DNA of 47,032 nt from Halobium salinum (lineage in GTDB: Archaea > Halobacteriota > Halobacteria > Halobacteriales > Haloferacaceae), in NCBI RefSeq assembly GCF_026586625.1, contig NZ_JAODIW010000008.1, positions 157,332 to 204,363 of the forward strand, written 5' to 3'. The number at the start of each line of letters is the position of its first letter. Within the stretch, counting starts at the first letter, position 1. Under the pieces are notes generated by a model that ran no database searches, was not told where the DNA came from, and saw only the letters and a program-made list of their open reading frames with translations. Below are positions 40,123 through 47,032 of the stretch, in pieces. Both the position numbers and the translations under genes were made by a program.

Positions 40123-40989
40123 TCAGTAGAACTCGCGGACCAGGTCCGTCGCGTTCTCGGGGGCGCCGTCCGGAATCTCGGACATGTTCGTGTCGAGACC
40201 GTGCTTCTGGCCGTACGGTACGGAGTCGGGGTTCTGGTAGATGACGCCCTGGTACTCCTTCGAGGCGTCCAGAATCTTGTCCTTCGCGGCGTCGTAGTCG
40301 GCGGGGTCGTGGTCCTCCTCGTCGCCGAGGTCCACGAGGTTGTCGCGGAAGTAGTCGTAGGTGTCGACGTCGTTGAACGTCACACACGGACTGAAGGTGT
40401 TGACGAAGCCGAACCCATCGTGTTCGATGGCCTTCTGGACGATCTCCTGATGGCGCAGCGCGTCACTGGAGAACGACTGGGCGATGAACGTCGCGCCCGA
40501 GGCGAGCGCGAGCGCCATGGGGTTGACGGGCGGCTGCTTCGGCCCCTCGGGCGTCGTCGATGTCTCGAAGTCCTCGCGCGAGGTGGGCGAGGCCTGTCCC
40601 TTCGTGAGGCCGTAGATGCGGTTGTCCATGACGACGTAGGACATGTCGACGTTGCGGCGAACGGCGTGGACGAAGTGGCCCGCGCCGATGGAGTAGCCGT
40701 CGCCGTCGCCGCCAGCGACCATCACTTCCAGGTCGGGGTTCGCCATCTTCACGCCGGCGCCGACGGGGAGCGCGCGCCCGTGGACGCCGTGGATGGCGTA
40801 GCTGTGCATGTACGTGCCGATTTTGCCGGAACAGCCGATGCCGGCGACGACGAAGGTGTTGTCGGGGTCGTTGCCCGTCTCTGCCAGCGCCTTCATCATC
40901 CCGTTCATCGTCCCGAAGTCGCCGCATCCGGGACACCAGGTCGGCTGCTTGTCCGACTTGAAGTCGGTGAATCTAACTTCCGAGCTCAT
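40123..40989 (-). CDS. korB: 2-oxoacid:ferredoxin oxidoreductase, beta subunit
   Basis: A 288-residue thiamine-diphosphate-binding beta subunit of a 2-oxoacid:ferredoxin oxidoreductase. TWCPGCGDFG at the N-terminus and GIGCSGK supply iron-sulphur cysteines. The ThDP motif GDGDGYSIG...N is at about residues 94-122, with VVMDNRIYGLTKGQ as the following strand. With korA it oxidatively decarboxylates 2-oxoglutarate or pyruvate and reduces ferredoxin; haloarchaea use such complexes in place of dehydrogenase complexes. The ATG is 3 nt after the korA stop, with a GGAGG Shine-Dalgarno in the korA end. I use korB as the closest name; porB is the alternative. Confidence 0.93.
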   Translation of the reverse strand: MSSEVRFTDFKSDKQPTWCPGCGDFGTMNGMMKALAETGNDPDNTFVVAGIGCSGKIGTYMHSYAIHGVHGRALPVGAGVKMANPDLEVMVAGGDGDGYSIGAGHFVHAVRRNVDMSYVVMDNRIYGLTKGQASPTSREDFETSTTPEGPKQPPVNPMALALASGATFIAQSFSSDALRHQEIVQKAIEHDGFGFVNTFSPCVTFNDVDTYDYFRDNLVDLGDEEDHDPADYDAAKDKILDASKEYQGVIYQNPDSVPYGQKHGLDTNMSEIPDGAPENATDLVREFY

Positions 40990-40992
40990 GAT

Positions 40993-42753
40993 TTAGGCCT
41001 CCGCCTCCGCGGCGAGAGTCTCCTTGATATCGTCTGCGAGTTCGTCGGCCTTGAACCGCACGCCGTTGTACTTATTCACACGCTTGACACGACGCAGGGC
41101 GTCGTGTTCGAGCACGTCCGCGAACTGACCGGTCTGGTTGCACTCGACGACGATGACGTCGTCGGCGTCGTTTATCTCCTCGCTCAGGTCGGGACGCGGG
41201 AAGATGTAGGGCACGGAGAGGAAGCGCACGTCGATGCCGTCCTCCTCGAGGAAGCGGACGGCTTCGACGAGCGCGCCCTCGTTCGACCCCCACGAGAGCA
41301 CGAGCGTGTCGGAGTCGGGGTCGCCGAACTCGCGGGGCGACCAGTCCTCTCGTTCCGTCGCGGTCTCGACCTTCCGGTTGCGCTTGTCGACCTGTTCGAT
41401 GCGCATGTCGGTGTCCTCGGTCCGGCGGCCCATCTCGTCGTGTTCCAGGCCGGTAGACATGTGGGCGCCGCCGTCCGTGCCGGGGAACGCGCGCGGACTG
41501 ACGCCGTCCTCGGTGAGTTCGTGGGGCTTGAACTGGCCCTTCTCGGTCTGGTGCTCGCCGATGTCGTTCTCGTCGACGACGAAGCCGCGGTCGATCTCGA
41601 CGGCGTCCATGTCGAACGCCTCGGGCGAGAACGTCTGCTCGGTGACCGCCATCGCGAGGTCCGCGAGCAGGAACACGGGCGTCTGGTACTTCTCGGCGAG
41701 GTTGAACGCCTCGACGGTCTTCCAGAAGCACTCCGAGACGGTGGTCGGCGCGAGCACGAAGCGGGGTATCTCGCCGTGCCCGCCGTAGAGGGCCATGTTG
41801 AGGTCGCCCTGCTCCTGCTTGGTCGGCATCCCCGTCGATGGGCCCGAGCGCATCACGTCGGCGATGACCAGCGGCGTCTCGCTGGTGGCAACGAGCCCGA
41901 ACGTCTCGGTCATCAGGTCGATGCCGGGACCGGAGGTGGCCGTCATCGACCGGGCGCCGGCGCGGGCGGCGCCGAGCGCGAGGTTGATGGCGGATAACTC
42001 GTCCTCCGCCTGCACGACGTGGCCGCCCCAGTTCTCGATGCGGCCGGTCAGGTACTGCATCACGTCCGTCGCGGGCGTGATGGGGTAGCCGGCGTAGTAG
42101 CGACAGCCGGCGGCGATGGCGCCCATGCCGATGGCCTCGTCGCCGTTGAGGAGGACGTAGTCCTCGTCGGTGGTCTCGAGGTCGTAGTCGTCGAAGTCGT
42201 GGTCGTACTCCTCCTTGACGTAGTCCTGGCCGGCGCGGGCGGCCTCCATGTTGTTCTCGACGAGCTGCTGGCCCTTGCTCTTGAAGCGCTTCTCGAGGGC
42301 GGAGTCGAGGTTCTCGATGGGGAAGGAGCCGACCTCGCAGGCGGCCCCGAGCGCGACGACGTTCGCCATGATGGCGCCCCCGGCGTCCTCGGCGAGGCGC
42401 TTCAGGGGGACGGAGAGGCCGACCATCCCGTCGGGAATCTCGACGTCCTGCATCTGCGTGCGCTCGCCGTCGTAGATGATGACGCTCCCCTCGTGGAGTT
42501 CGTCGAGGTTCTCGTCGATGGTGCGCTGAGTGAGTGCGATGAGCACGTCGAGTCGGTCCACGACGCTCTGGACCTGGTCGACGGACGTGCGGACCTTGTA
42601 CGCGGTGTACCCGCCGCGGATACGCGACGCGAAGTCCTTCGAGGTGAACACGTGTCGACCGGCTCGCGAGAGCGCCTGAGCGAAGATCTTCCCGGTGGAG
42701 TCGATTCCATCGCCGGCTTCGCCGCCGATGGCCCAGTTGAAGTCCGCAGGCAT
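40993..42753 (-). CDS. korA: 2-oxoacid:ferredoxin oxidoreductase, fused gamma-alpha subunit
   Basis: A 586-residue fusion. Residues 1-190 are the gamma domain (WAIGGEAGDGIDSTGKIFAQALSRAG), and from about 200 onward the alpha domain (YAGYPITPATDVMQYL, then TATSGPGIDLMTETFGL, which contacts the cofactor and substrate). The C-terminal domain includes VLSWGSNEGALVEAVRFL. Such two-subunit enzymes are usual in haloarchaea for 2-oxoglutarate and pyruvate. An inverted repeat CCTT-N5-AAGG (42788-42800) sits by the GCTTTTGA TATA element. A flavin reductase-like gene diverges upstream. Confidence 0.94.
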   Translation of the reverse strand: MPADFNWAIGGEAGDGIDSTGKIFAQALSRAGRHVFTSKDFASRIRGGYTAYKVRTSVDQVQSVVDRLDVLIALTQRTIDENLDELHEGSVIIYDGERTQMQDVEIPDGMVGLSVPLKRLAEDAGGAIMANVVALGAACEVGSFPIENLDSALEKRFKSKGQQLVENNMEAARAGQDYVKEEYDHDFDDYDLETTDEDYVLLNGDEAIGMGAIAAGCRYYAGYPITPATDVMQYLTGRIENWGGHVVQAEDELSAINLALGAARAGARSMTATSGPGIDLMTETFGLVATSETPLVIADVMRSGPSTGMPTKQEQGDLNMALYGGHGEIPRFVLAPTTVSECFWKTVEAFNLAEKYQTPVFLLADLAMAVTEQTFSPEAFDMDAVEIDRGFVVDENDIGEHQTEKGQFKPHELTEDGVSPRAFPGTDGGAHMSTGLEHDEMGRRTEDTDMRIEQVDKRNRKVETATEREDWSPREFGDPDSDTLVLSWGSNEGALVEAVRFLEEDGIDVRFLSVPYIFPRPDLSEEINDADDVIVVECNQTGQFADVLEHDALRRVKRVNKYNGVRFKADELADDIKETLAAEAEA

Positions 42754-42781
42754 ACTGTTTCGCAGATTCCGCTGGCCGCAT

Positions 42782-42800
42782 CAAAAGCCTTCTGAAAAGG
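42782..42800 (-). promoter_or_regulatory. korA promoter with adjacent inverted repeat
   Basis: On the minus strand GCTTTTGA (42782-42789) is 29-36 nt before the korA ATG. CCTT-TTCAG-AAGG (42788-42800) lies directly upstream of it, over the BRE position, as a possible operator. Confidence 0.45.
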
Positions 42801-42883
42801 GGGACCGGAGGGAACTGGACGAACGTCTACCCCGGCGCGACGGGATGGGAAAGCCCTTGAGACCGACCCCCCAACGGCGGTGC

Positions 42884-43531
42884 ATGGAGACAACCCTCAC
42901 GGTGACCGCCGCCGAATCGGTCGGTCCCGACACGGTCGCACTCACTTTTCAGTCGCCCGAGACGTTCGACGCCCAGCCCGGTCAGTTCGTGAAACTGTCC
43001 GCGACGGTCGACGGCGAGGGGTACGCCCGGTTCTACACCCTCTCCTCGCCGAACGTCACGGACACCTTCGAGGTGACCGTCGGCGTCAGCGAGGACGGCG
43101 GGCCGTTCAGCCGGCACCTCGCTCAACTCGAACCCGGCGACGAACTCGAGGTCGACGGGCCGTACGGCTCGGACCACTACGAGGGCGAGGCCCGCGTCGT
43201 CGTCCTCGCCGGCGGCCCGGGCGTCGGCCCCGCGGTCGGCATCGCCGAGCGCGCGCTGGACGACGGCAACGAAGCCGCCGTGGTGTACCGTTACGACGGC
43301 GACGCCCCGGCCCACGAGGCGCGCCTCGACGCCCTCCGTGAGCAGGGTGCCGACGTGACGGTCGTCGGCCCCGACGGGGACCTGACGGACGCCGTCGCCG
43401 ACGCCCTCACCGGCGACGACGGCGAGCAGACCTTCGTCTACGGCTTCGCCCCCTTCGTCGACGAGGCGCTCGAAGCGGTGCGCGAGGCCGGCGGCGCGGA
43501 CGAGACCGCGAAGGTCGAGAACTTCGGCTGA
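42884..43531 (+). CDS. FAD-dependent ferredoxin-reductase-like protein
   Basis: A 215-residue flavin reductase of the ferredoxin-NADP reductase superfamily. The FAD-binding barrel has RFYTLSSP at residues 49-56 (the RxYS/T motif); the NAD-binding half has the loop LAGGPGVGPAVGIAERAL near 108. The usual CGP motif at the C-terminal side is replaced by YGFAPF. It might pass electrons between NAD(P)H and ferredoxin, which korAB also reduces; that link is inferred from position only. The start at 42884 follows CCCTTGAG about 28 nt upstream, matching a leaderless mRNA. Confidence 0.88.
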   Translation: METTLTVTAAESVGPDTVALTFQSPETFDAQPGQFVKLSATVDGEGYARFYTLSSPNVTDTFEVTVGVSEDGGPFSRHLAQLEPGDELEVDGPYGSDHYEGEARVVVLAGGPGVGPAVGIAERALDDGNEAAVVYRYDGDAPAHEARLDALREQGADVTVVGPDGDLTDAVADALTGDDGEQTFVYGFAPFVDEALEAVREAGGADETAKVENFG

Positions 43532-43623
43532 GCCGGAGCGAGCGCGAGCGCGGCGTGGTTGGCGACCGGGGGCCGCCCCGGACAGACGACACGCCTAAAC
43601 CCCTGCCTTCTGACCTCCCACCC

Positions 43624-44121
43624 ATGACCGACATTCACCCGGGTCAGCGCGTCGCGGTGCTCGCGGACGCGCAGAACCTCTATCACTCCGCGCAGTCGCT
43701 GTACTCGCGGAACGTCGACTACTCCTCCCTGCTGGAGAAGGCCGTCCAGGACCGTACCCTCGTTCGGGCCATCTCCTACGTCATCCGGGCCGACTCCCCG
43801 GAGGAGGAGACCTTCTTCGAGGCGCTCCAGGACATCGGCTTCGAGACGAAAATCAAGGACATCAAGACGTTCGGCGACGGGTCGAAGAAGGCCGACTGGG
43901 ACGTCGGGATGAGCCTCGACGCCGTCACCCTCGCCGACCACGTCGACGTGGTCGTGCTCTGTACCGGCGACGGCGACTTCGCGCGTCTCTGCTCGCACCT
44001 GCGTCACGAGGGCGTCCGCGTCGAGGTGATGGCCTTCGAGAGCTCGACGGCCGAGGAGCTGGTCGAGGCGACGGACACCTTCCTCGACCTCGGCGGGCGC
44101 GAGGACACGTTCCTGCTCTGA
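43624..44121 (+). CDS. NYN domain (LabA/DUF88-like) protein
   Basis: A 165-residue PIN-like NYN-domain protein, probably a metal-dependent RNA-cleaving or RNA-binding enzyme. The acidic sites are Asp15 in VLADAQNLYHS, the middle KKADWDVGMSLDA, and CTGDGDFARL near residue 117, with a fourth acidic residue late in VEVMAFESSTAEEL. A CCTAAAC element is 24-30 nt from the ATG at 43624, which supports that start. It is flanked by a reductase and an unrelated membrane gene; RNA targets are unknown. Confidence 0.9.
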   Translation: MTDIHPGQRVAVLADAQNLYHSAQSLYSRNVDYSSLLEKAVQDRTLVRAISYVIRADSPEEETFFEALQDIGFETKIKDIKTFGDGSKKADWDVGMSLDAVTLADHVDVVVLCTGDGDFARLCSHLRHEGVRVEVMAFESSTAEELVEATDTFLDLGGREDTFLL

Positions 44122-44164
44122 GCGGGTCGCTCTGCTCTTCGAGTCGCGAGAGACGCCCAGAGAG

Positions 44165-45085
44165 TCAGTCGTCCAGCGACGCCGACCCGCCGCTCGCGGG
44201 TGCCGACGACGCGGCGCCGTCCACGCCCGCGTCCGACCGCCGGTGGTCGACGAAGAACGCCGTCGCGAACGCCCGCTGGAACGGGTAGACGACCGTCGTC
44301 CACAGGACGGCGTACGCGCCGAACGCGAGGGCGGTCGTCGCGTCGACGTCGAACGGGTTCGCCGCCGCGCCGGACCCGGGTGCGGGACTGGTCGCCGGGT
44401 CGACCCCGCCGCCGGCGAACAGCAACCCGACGGTCGGCACCCAGTTCAACAGTCCGACGAGGAACAGGAGCACCGAGTAGCCGAGCGTCGGGAGGAGGTT
44501 CTTCCGAACGAACCCGACACTCCGTCGGAGGCTGCCGACCGCGCCGGTGTCCTCGACGACGGCCGCGACGCCGTAGAACTGGAGGAACATCCCGACGAGG
44601 AGGACGACGAGGAGGAACAGCAGATACACCCCAACCATCAGCACCAGCATGCCGACGCCGAGTGCGGAGCCGAACCCGTCGCCGCCGGTTCCGGACGCCA
44701 CTCCGAGGACGCCGACGCCGACCACGGCGGTGGCGACGAACGTCGCGATCATCCCGGCGACCACGACGGTGGCCATCACCGCGACCTGACCGATTTCCGC
44801 GAGGAGGACGGTGACGTACTTGTGCCGACCGACGCGCCCGAACTCCCCGAGCGACGTGTGTCCGGTTCGCAACGCTTCGTACGCCATCCCGACCGTTCCG
44901 GCCAGGAACAGCGGGGCGACGAGCAGGGTGACGATCTGGTAGCCGTTCGACAGCAGCGTCCGGCCGGTGAACAGGAGCGCTATCGGTGGGAGACCCAGTA
45001 GTGCGAACAGCAGCGCCGGGACGAACATGGAGGGGTTGCCGACGACGGCACCGACGCCGCGCCGGAGGGAGCGGAGGACTGACAC
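44165..45085 (-). CDS. Large haloarchaeal membrane protein (DUF7847-like)
   Basis: A 306-residue protein with six or so hydrophobic segments, and a glycine- and valine-rich core (VVAGMIATFVATAVVGVGVLG, VGVYLLFLLVVLLVGMFLQF). The first soluble turn is VLRSLRRGVGAVVGNPSM; the amphipathic stretch GSLRRSVGFVRKNLLPTLGY recurs in similar haloarchaeal proteins, where it is annotated as DUF7847 or glycerophosphoryl-diester-phosphodiesterase membrane-like. No catalytic residues are visible. I use the GTG at 45085 because a TATA-like ATACTTGTTC lies about 25 nt upstream; an ATG at 45124 is the alternative, 13 residues longer. The tail is Ala/Ser/Asp-rich. Confidence 0.78.
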   Translation of the reverse strand: MSVLRSLRRGVGAVVGNPSMFVPALLFALLGLPPIALLFTGRTLLSNGYQIVTLLVAPLFLAGTVGMAYEALRTGHTSLGEFGRVGRHKYVTVLLAEIGQVAVMATVVVAGMIATFVATAVVGVGVLGVASGTGGDGFGSALGVGMLVLMVGVYLLFLLVVLLVGMFLQFYGVAAVVEDTGAVGSLRRSVGFVRKNLLPTLGYSVLLFLVGLLNWVPTVGLLFAGGGVDPATSPAPGSGAAANPFDVDATTALAFGAYAVLWTTVVYPFQRAFATAFFVDHRRSDAGVDGAASSAPASGGSASLDD

Positions 45086-45174
45086 GTTGGTCCGTCGCCA
45101 GCGTACGAACAAGTATCTGACCATTCAGTTCGAAAACCATTCTCGCAGACAGTGGGTAGGGAGACGACGAAGTG

Positions 45175-45252
45175 GAGTCCGAATCGGAATCCCGAGTTGA
45201 ATCCGTATCCGAAGTCGAATCCGGACTCGAACCCGAAACGGAAGCCGAAGCC
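45175..45252 (+). repeat. Hexanucleotide-like repeat of CGAATC type before the PUA gene
   Basis: About 13 degenerate 6-nt units (CGAATC, GGAATC, CGAAGT, CGAACC). In one frame they read as alternating Glu/Ser pairs in a 37-residue open frame (GTG 45172 to TGA 45285) overlapping the next ATG. Confidence 0.6.
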
Positions 45253-45281
45253 CTTTCGCTCCTCGACCGAAACCCCGGAGC

Positions 45282-45809
45282 ATGAGCGACAACGCGGAAC
45301 TCCCCGACCTGCGGACGGTCGCGGACTACCAGTTCGGCGCCGGCGCCGGGGTGGCGCTGTTCCCGGCGGACGAGGACGTGCGCATCTCCCGGTCGACGAG
45401 CGGTCGCCCGCGGCAGATTCACGCCGAGGGTGCGCCCGTCACCGGCGCCGAGCAGGCCGACGACCGGGTCGTCTCCTACAGCACCGACGGCCGGTTCACG
45501 CTGGGTCTCGCCGGCGGGCGGCGACTCGCCGCGGCGCTCGACGCACCGGCGGGCCGGGTCGTCGTCGGCGACGAGAGCGAACCGTTCGTCCGCGAGGGGA
45601 AGAACGTCTTCGCGAAGTTCGTTCGCGCGGTCGACCCCGACGTGCGGCCGGGCGACGAGGTGGCCGTCGTCCGCGGCGGGGCGGCGAGCGACGAGGGTCG
45701 GGAGGAATCGGTGCTCGGCGTCGGTCGGGCGGAACTGTCGGCCTCGGGGATGCTCGACTTCGAGACGGGGATGGCGGTGAAGACTCGGCAGGGCGCCGGC
45801 GACGACTGA
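45282..45809 (+). CDS. PUA domain protein
   Basis: A 175-residue RNA-binding protein. The C-terminal half is a PUA domain: GRVVVGDESEPFVREGKNVF, then FVRAVDPDVRPGDEVAVV and ELSASGMLDFETGMAVK, as in archaeosine transglycosylases and pseudouridine synthases. The N-terminal half (DLRTVADYQFGAGAGVALFP) is the accessory domain seen in tgtA2-related and stand-alone archaeal PUA proteins. It lacks a catalytic domain. The CCCTTTCG element about 27 nt upstream supports a leaderless ATG at 45282. The presenilin-like gene converges 30 bp downstream. Confidence 0.88.
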   Translation: MSDNAELPDLRTVADYQFGAGAGVALFPADEDVRISRSTSGRPRQIHAEGAPVTGAEQADDRVVSYSTDGRFTLGLAGGRRLAAALDAPAGRVVVGDESEPFVREGKNVFAKFVRAVDPDVRPGDEVAVVRGGAASDEGREESVLGVGRAELSASGMLDFETGMAVKTRQGAGDD

Positions 45810-45839
45810 CGAGCGGCGGGGGTCTTCTCGGTTCCGCGT

Positions 45840-46922
45840 TCAGAGGTACGGTGCGAGCCCCAGCGCCGTCAGCAGCGGGACGCCCGCCAGGGTGGAGCCG
45901 ACGAGGTAGCCGGCGATGGTGCCGCCGTTCAGGAGCGGGAGGCCGGCGTGGGCGGCCCCTTTGAGCACCATCCGGAGGAGGATGACCAGGCCGACGAAGG
46001 TGCCGACCATCGCGAGCAGAGCCGGGAGGTTGAGCGCGGCGAGCCCCGGAACGCCGAGACTGGCGGCCGGCGAGAAAAACGCCGCGCTGGCGACGAGGAC
46101 GGTCGGCATCACGGCGTCGCCGAGCCCGACGAAGAACACGTCGCGGTCGACGACGACCTCCCGGTCCCCCTCGCCGGCGTCCTCGCTCCCGGCGTGGTCG
46201 GTGTCCGTATCGGTGTCGGCCCGTTCGCTCTCCACGCCCTCTTCGCCTTCGGTCGGCTCGCCCCCATCGGCGGTCGCGGCCTCGCTCTCTCCGGCGTCGT
46301 CGCCGTCGCCGTCACCGTCGTCCGCGCTCCCGACCCCGACGAAGTCGTCGTCGAGCAGGGAGTACGACAGCGTGAGCGGGATGACGAGCACGACCGGGAT
46401 GCGGAGGTCCATCACGCCCTCGGCGAGGTCGAGCATGTGTTCGGTGCCGTAGACGGAGATGGCGTCGTAGACGGCGAGGACGGTCAGGAGGACCAGTGCG
46501 GGGAGGATGCCGAAGCTGATGCCGAACAGGCCCGCCGCGCCGGCGCCCATCACCACCCCGGCGGTGTCGATGACGTACCACTCCGGGTACGCGAGCAGGG
46601 CGACCGCCACGGCGCCGGCCGCGACGAGGCCGAACGGCGACGGGAGGACGGCGGAGAAGACGTACCACGCGAGCATCCCACCGGTGCCGACGACGACGTA
46701 GCGCACGACGAAGTCGAGGTCGAACTTGAACGCCGCGAGCATCAACACGGTCATCACGAGGATGGCTCCCACGTACAGCAGGCTGTTCGCCGGGTCGCTC
46801 GGGTCTTCGACGGTCTGGTACCCCTCGCTGTAGAACGTCGGCACGAGCGCGAGCGCGCCGAGTTGCACGAGGAGGAATATCAGGACGGCGAAGGCACCAC
46901 CCCAGTACGCGCGGGTTCGCAT
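45840..46922 (-). CDS. Presenilin-like intramembrane aspartyl protease
   Basis: A 360-residue protein of the archaeal presenilin homologue (PSH) family with about nine membrane segments. The catalytic aspartates are Asp153 in AVYDAIS and Asp269 in FVGLGDAV. The C-terminal PAL region reads GLPLLNGGT, so the middle Ala is Leu. A cytoplasmic loop of about 65 acidic residues (195-260) splits the two halves. Archaeal members cleave within membrane segments; natural targets are unknown. From memory, gar1 and srp19 are frequent neighbours; they would be to the right, outside the window. Confidence 0.92.
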   Translation of the reverse strand: MRTRAYWGGAFAVLIFLLVQLGALALVPTFYSEGYQTVEDPSDPANSLLYVGAILVMTVLMLAAFKFDLDFVVRYVVVGTGGMLAWYVFSAVLPSPFGLVAAGAVAVALLAYPEWYVIDTAGVVMGAGAAGLFGISFGILPALVLLTVLAVYDAISVYGTEHMLDLAEGVMDLRIPVVLVIPLTLSYSLLDDDFVGVGSADDGDGDGDDAGESEAATADGGEPTEGEEGVESERADTDTDTDHAGSEDAGEGDREVVVDRDVFFVGLGDAVMPTVLVASAAFFSPAASLGVPGLAALNLPALLAMVGTFVGLVILLRMVLKGAAHAGLPLLNGGTIAGYLVGSTLAGVPLLTALGLAPYL

Positions 46923-47032
46923 TGGCGTTGCTTTCGGCCCCGGGGGTTTGGCCGTTGCGCTCTAGTTCGTATTCGTCTCCGGGACTGTGGCTTCGAGAGT
47001 GAGAGGAGGGACGACCTTTGAAAGCCCCCGGG
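46923..47032. other. Right-end intergenic sequence with promoter-like element
   Basis: No gene in the last 110 bases. CCTTTGAAAG (about 47016-47025) resembles a plus-strand TATA for a gene beginning just beyond the edge. Confidence 0.35.

Noticed and set aside
1-47032. Prophage, integrative element or transposase
   Set aside because: No integrase, transposase, terminal repeats or att-like duplications next to a tRNA were found; gene content is housekeeping throughout.

Overview
The window is chromosomal DNA from an extremely halophilic archaeon (class Halobacteria). GC content is very high. The predicted proteins are strongly acidic (Asp/Glu-rich, Lys-poor). The gene set is archaeal: TFE, a fused KorA/KorB 2-oxoacid:ferredoxin oxidoreductase, geranylgeranyl reductase, a Hel308-like helicase, a presenilin-type protease, and DUF2110, DUF371 and DUF373 proteins. 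Most genes have an A/T-rich TATA element about 25-32 nt before the start codon, so most transcripts should be leaderless. Genus cannot be fixed by reading alone; a member of Haloferacales is plausible but unproven.

Layout. 1-3.6 kb: a minus-strand overlapping operon (tfe, DUF2110, lipoprotein), a small acidic protein, a PhzF-like isomerase and a deaminase. 3.6-12.7 kb: a plus-strand run with ppsA, two CPBP-family membrane proteases, mfnA, a GIDE-domain protein, a VTT-type membrane protein, a LiaF-like protein and a Tat lipoprotein with two DUF4397 units. 12.7-16.4 kb: a strong promoter with a possible structured RNA, metG, then three small minus-strand genes (DUF2267, PRC-barrel, winged helix). 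16.4-23.6 kb: a PfkB sugar kinase, an MFS transporter facing an NCS2 nucleobase permease, mgsA, a secreted protein, nth and DUF371. 23.6-31.5 kb: a coiled-coil protein with an unusually long leader, SppA, DUF373, membrane proteins, an aldo/keto reductase, a macro-domain protein, a DUF6069 protein and a zinc-finger protein. 31.7-40 kb: an old-yellow-enzyme homologue, an HTH regulator coupled to a three-helix membrane protein, thioredoxin, a Hel308-like helicase, DedA, geranylgeranyl reductase and a DUF6517 lipoprotein. 40-47 kb: korA-korB, a flavin reductase, a NYN-domain protein, a large membrane protein, a PUA protein and a presenilin-like protease.

How the genes relate. Central carbon flow is represented by ppsA (pyruvate to PEP), korAB (oxidative decarboxylation with ferredoxin), mgsA (triose-phosphate overflow) and the sugar kinase. 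Membrane and envelope quality control is over-represented: two CPBP proteases, SppA, a presenilin homologue, a GIDE-domain protein, two VTT/DedA-like proteins and several lipoproteins. I see no tRNA, rRNA, CRISPR array, insertion sequence or prophage.

The signals most worth follow-up are not classical genes. They are the paired 5'-leader hairpins over the Shine-Dalgarno sequences of the two CPBP paralogues, a promoter plus cloverleaf-like fold upstream of metG, and the multi-promoter leader of the coiled-coil gene.
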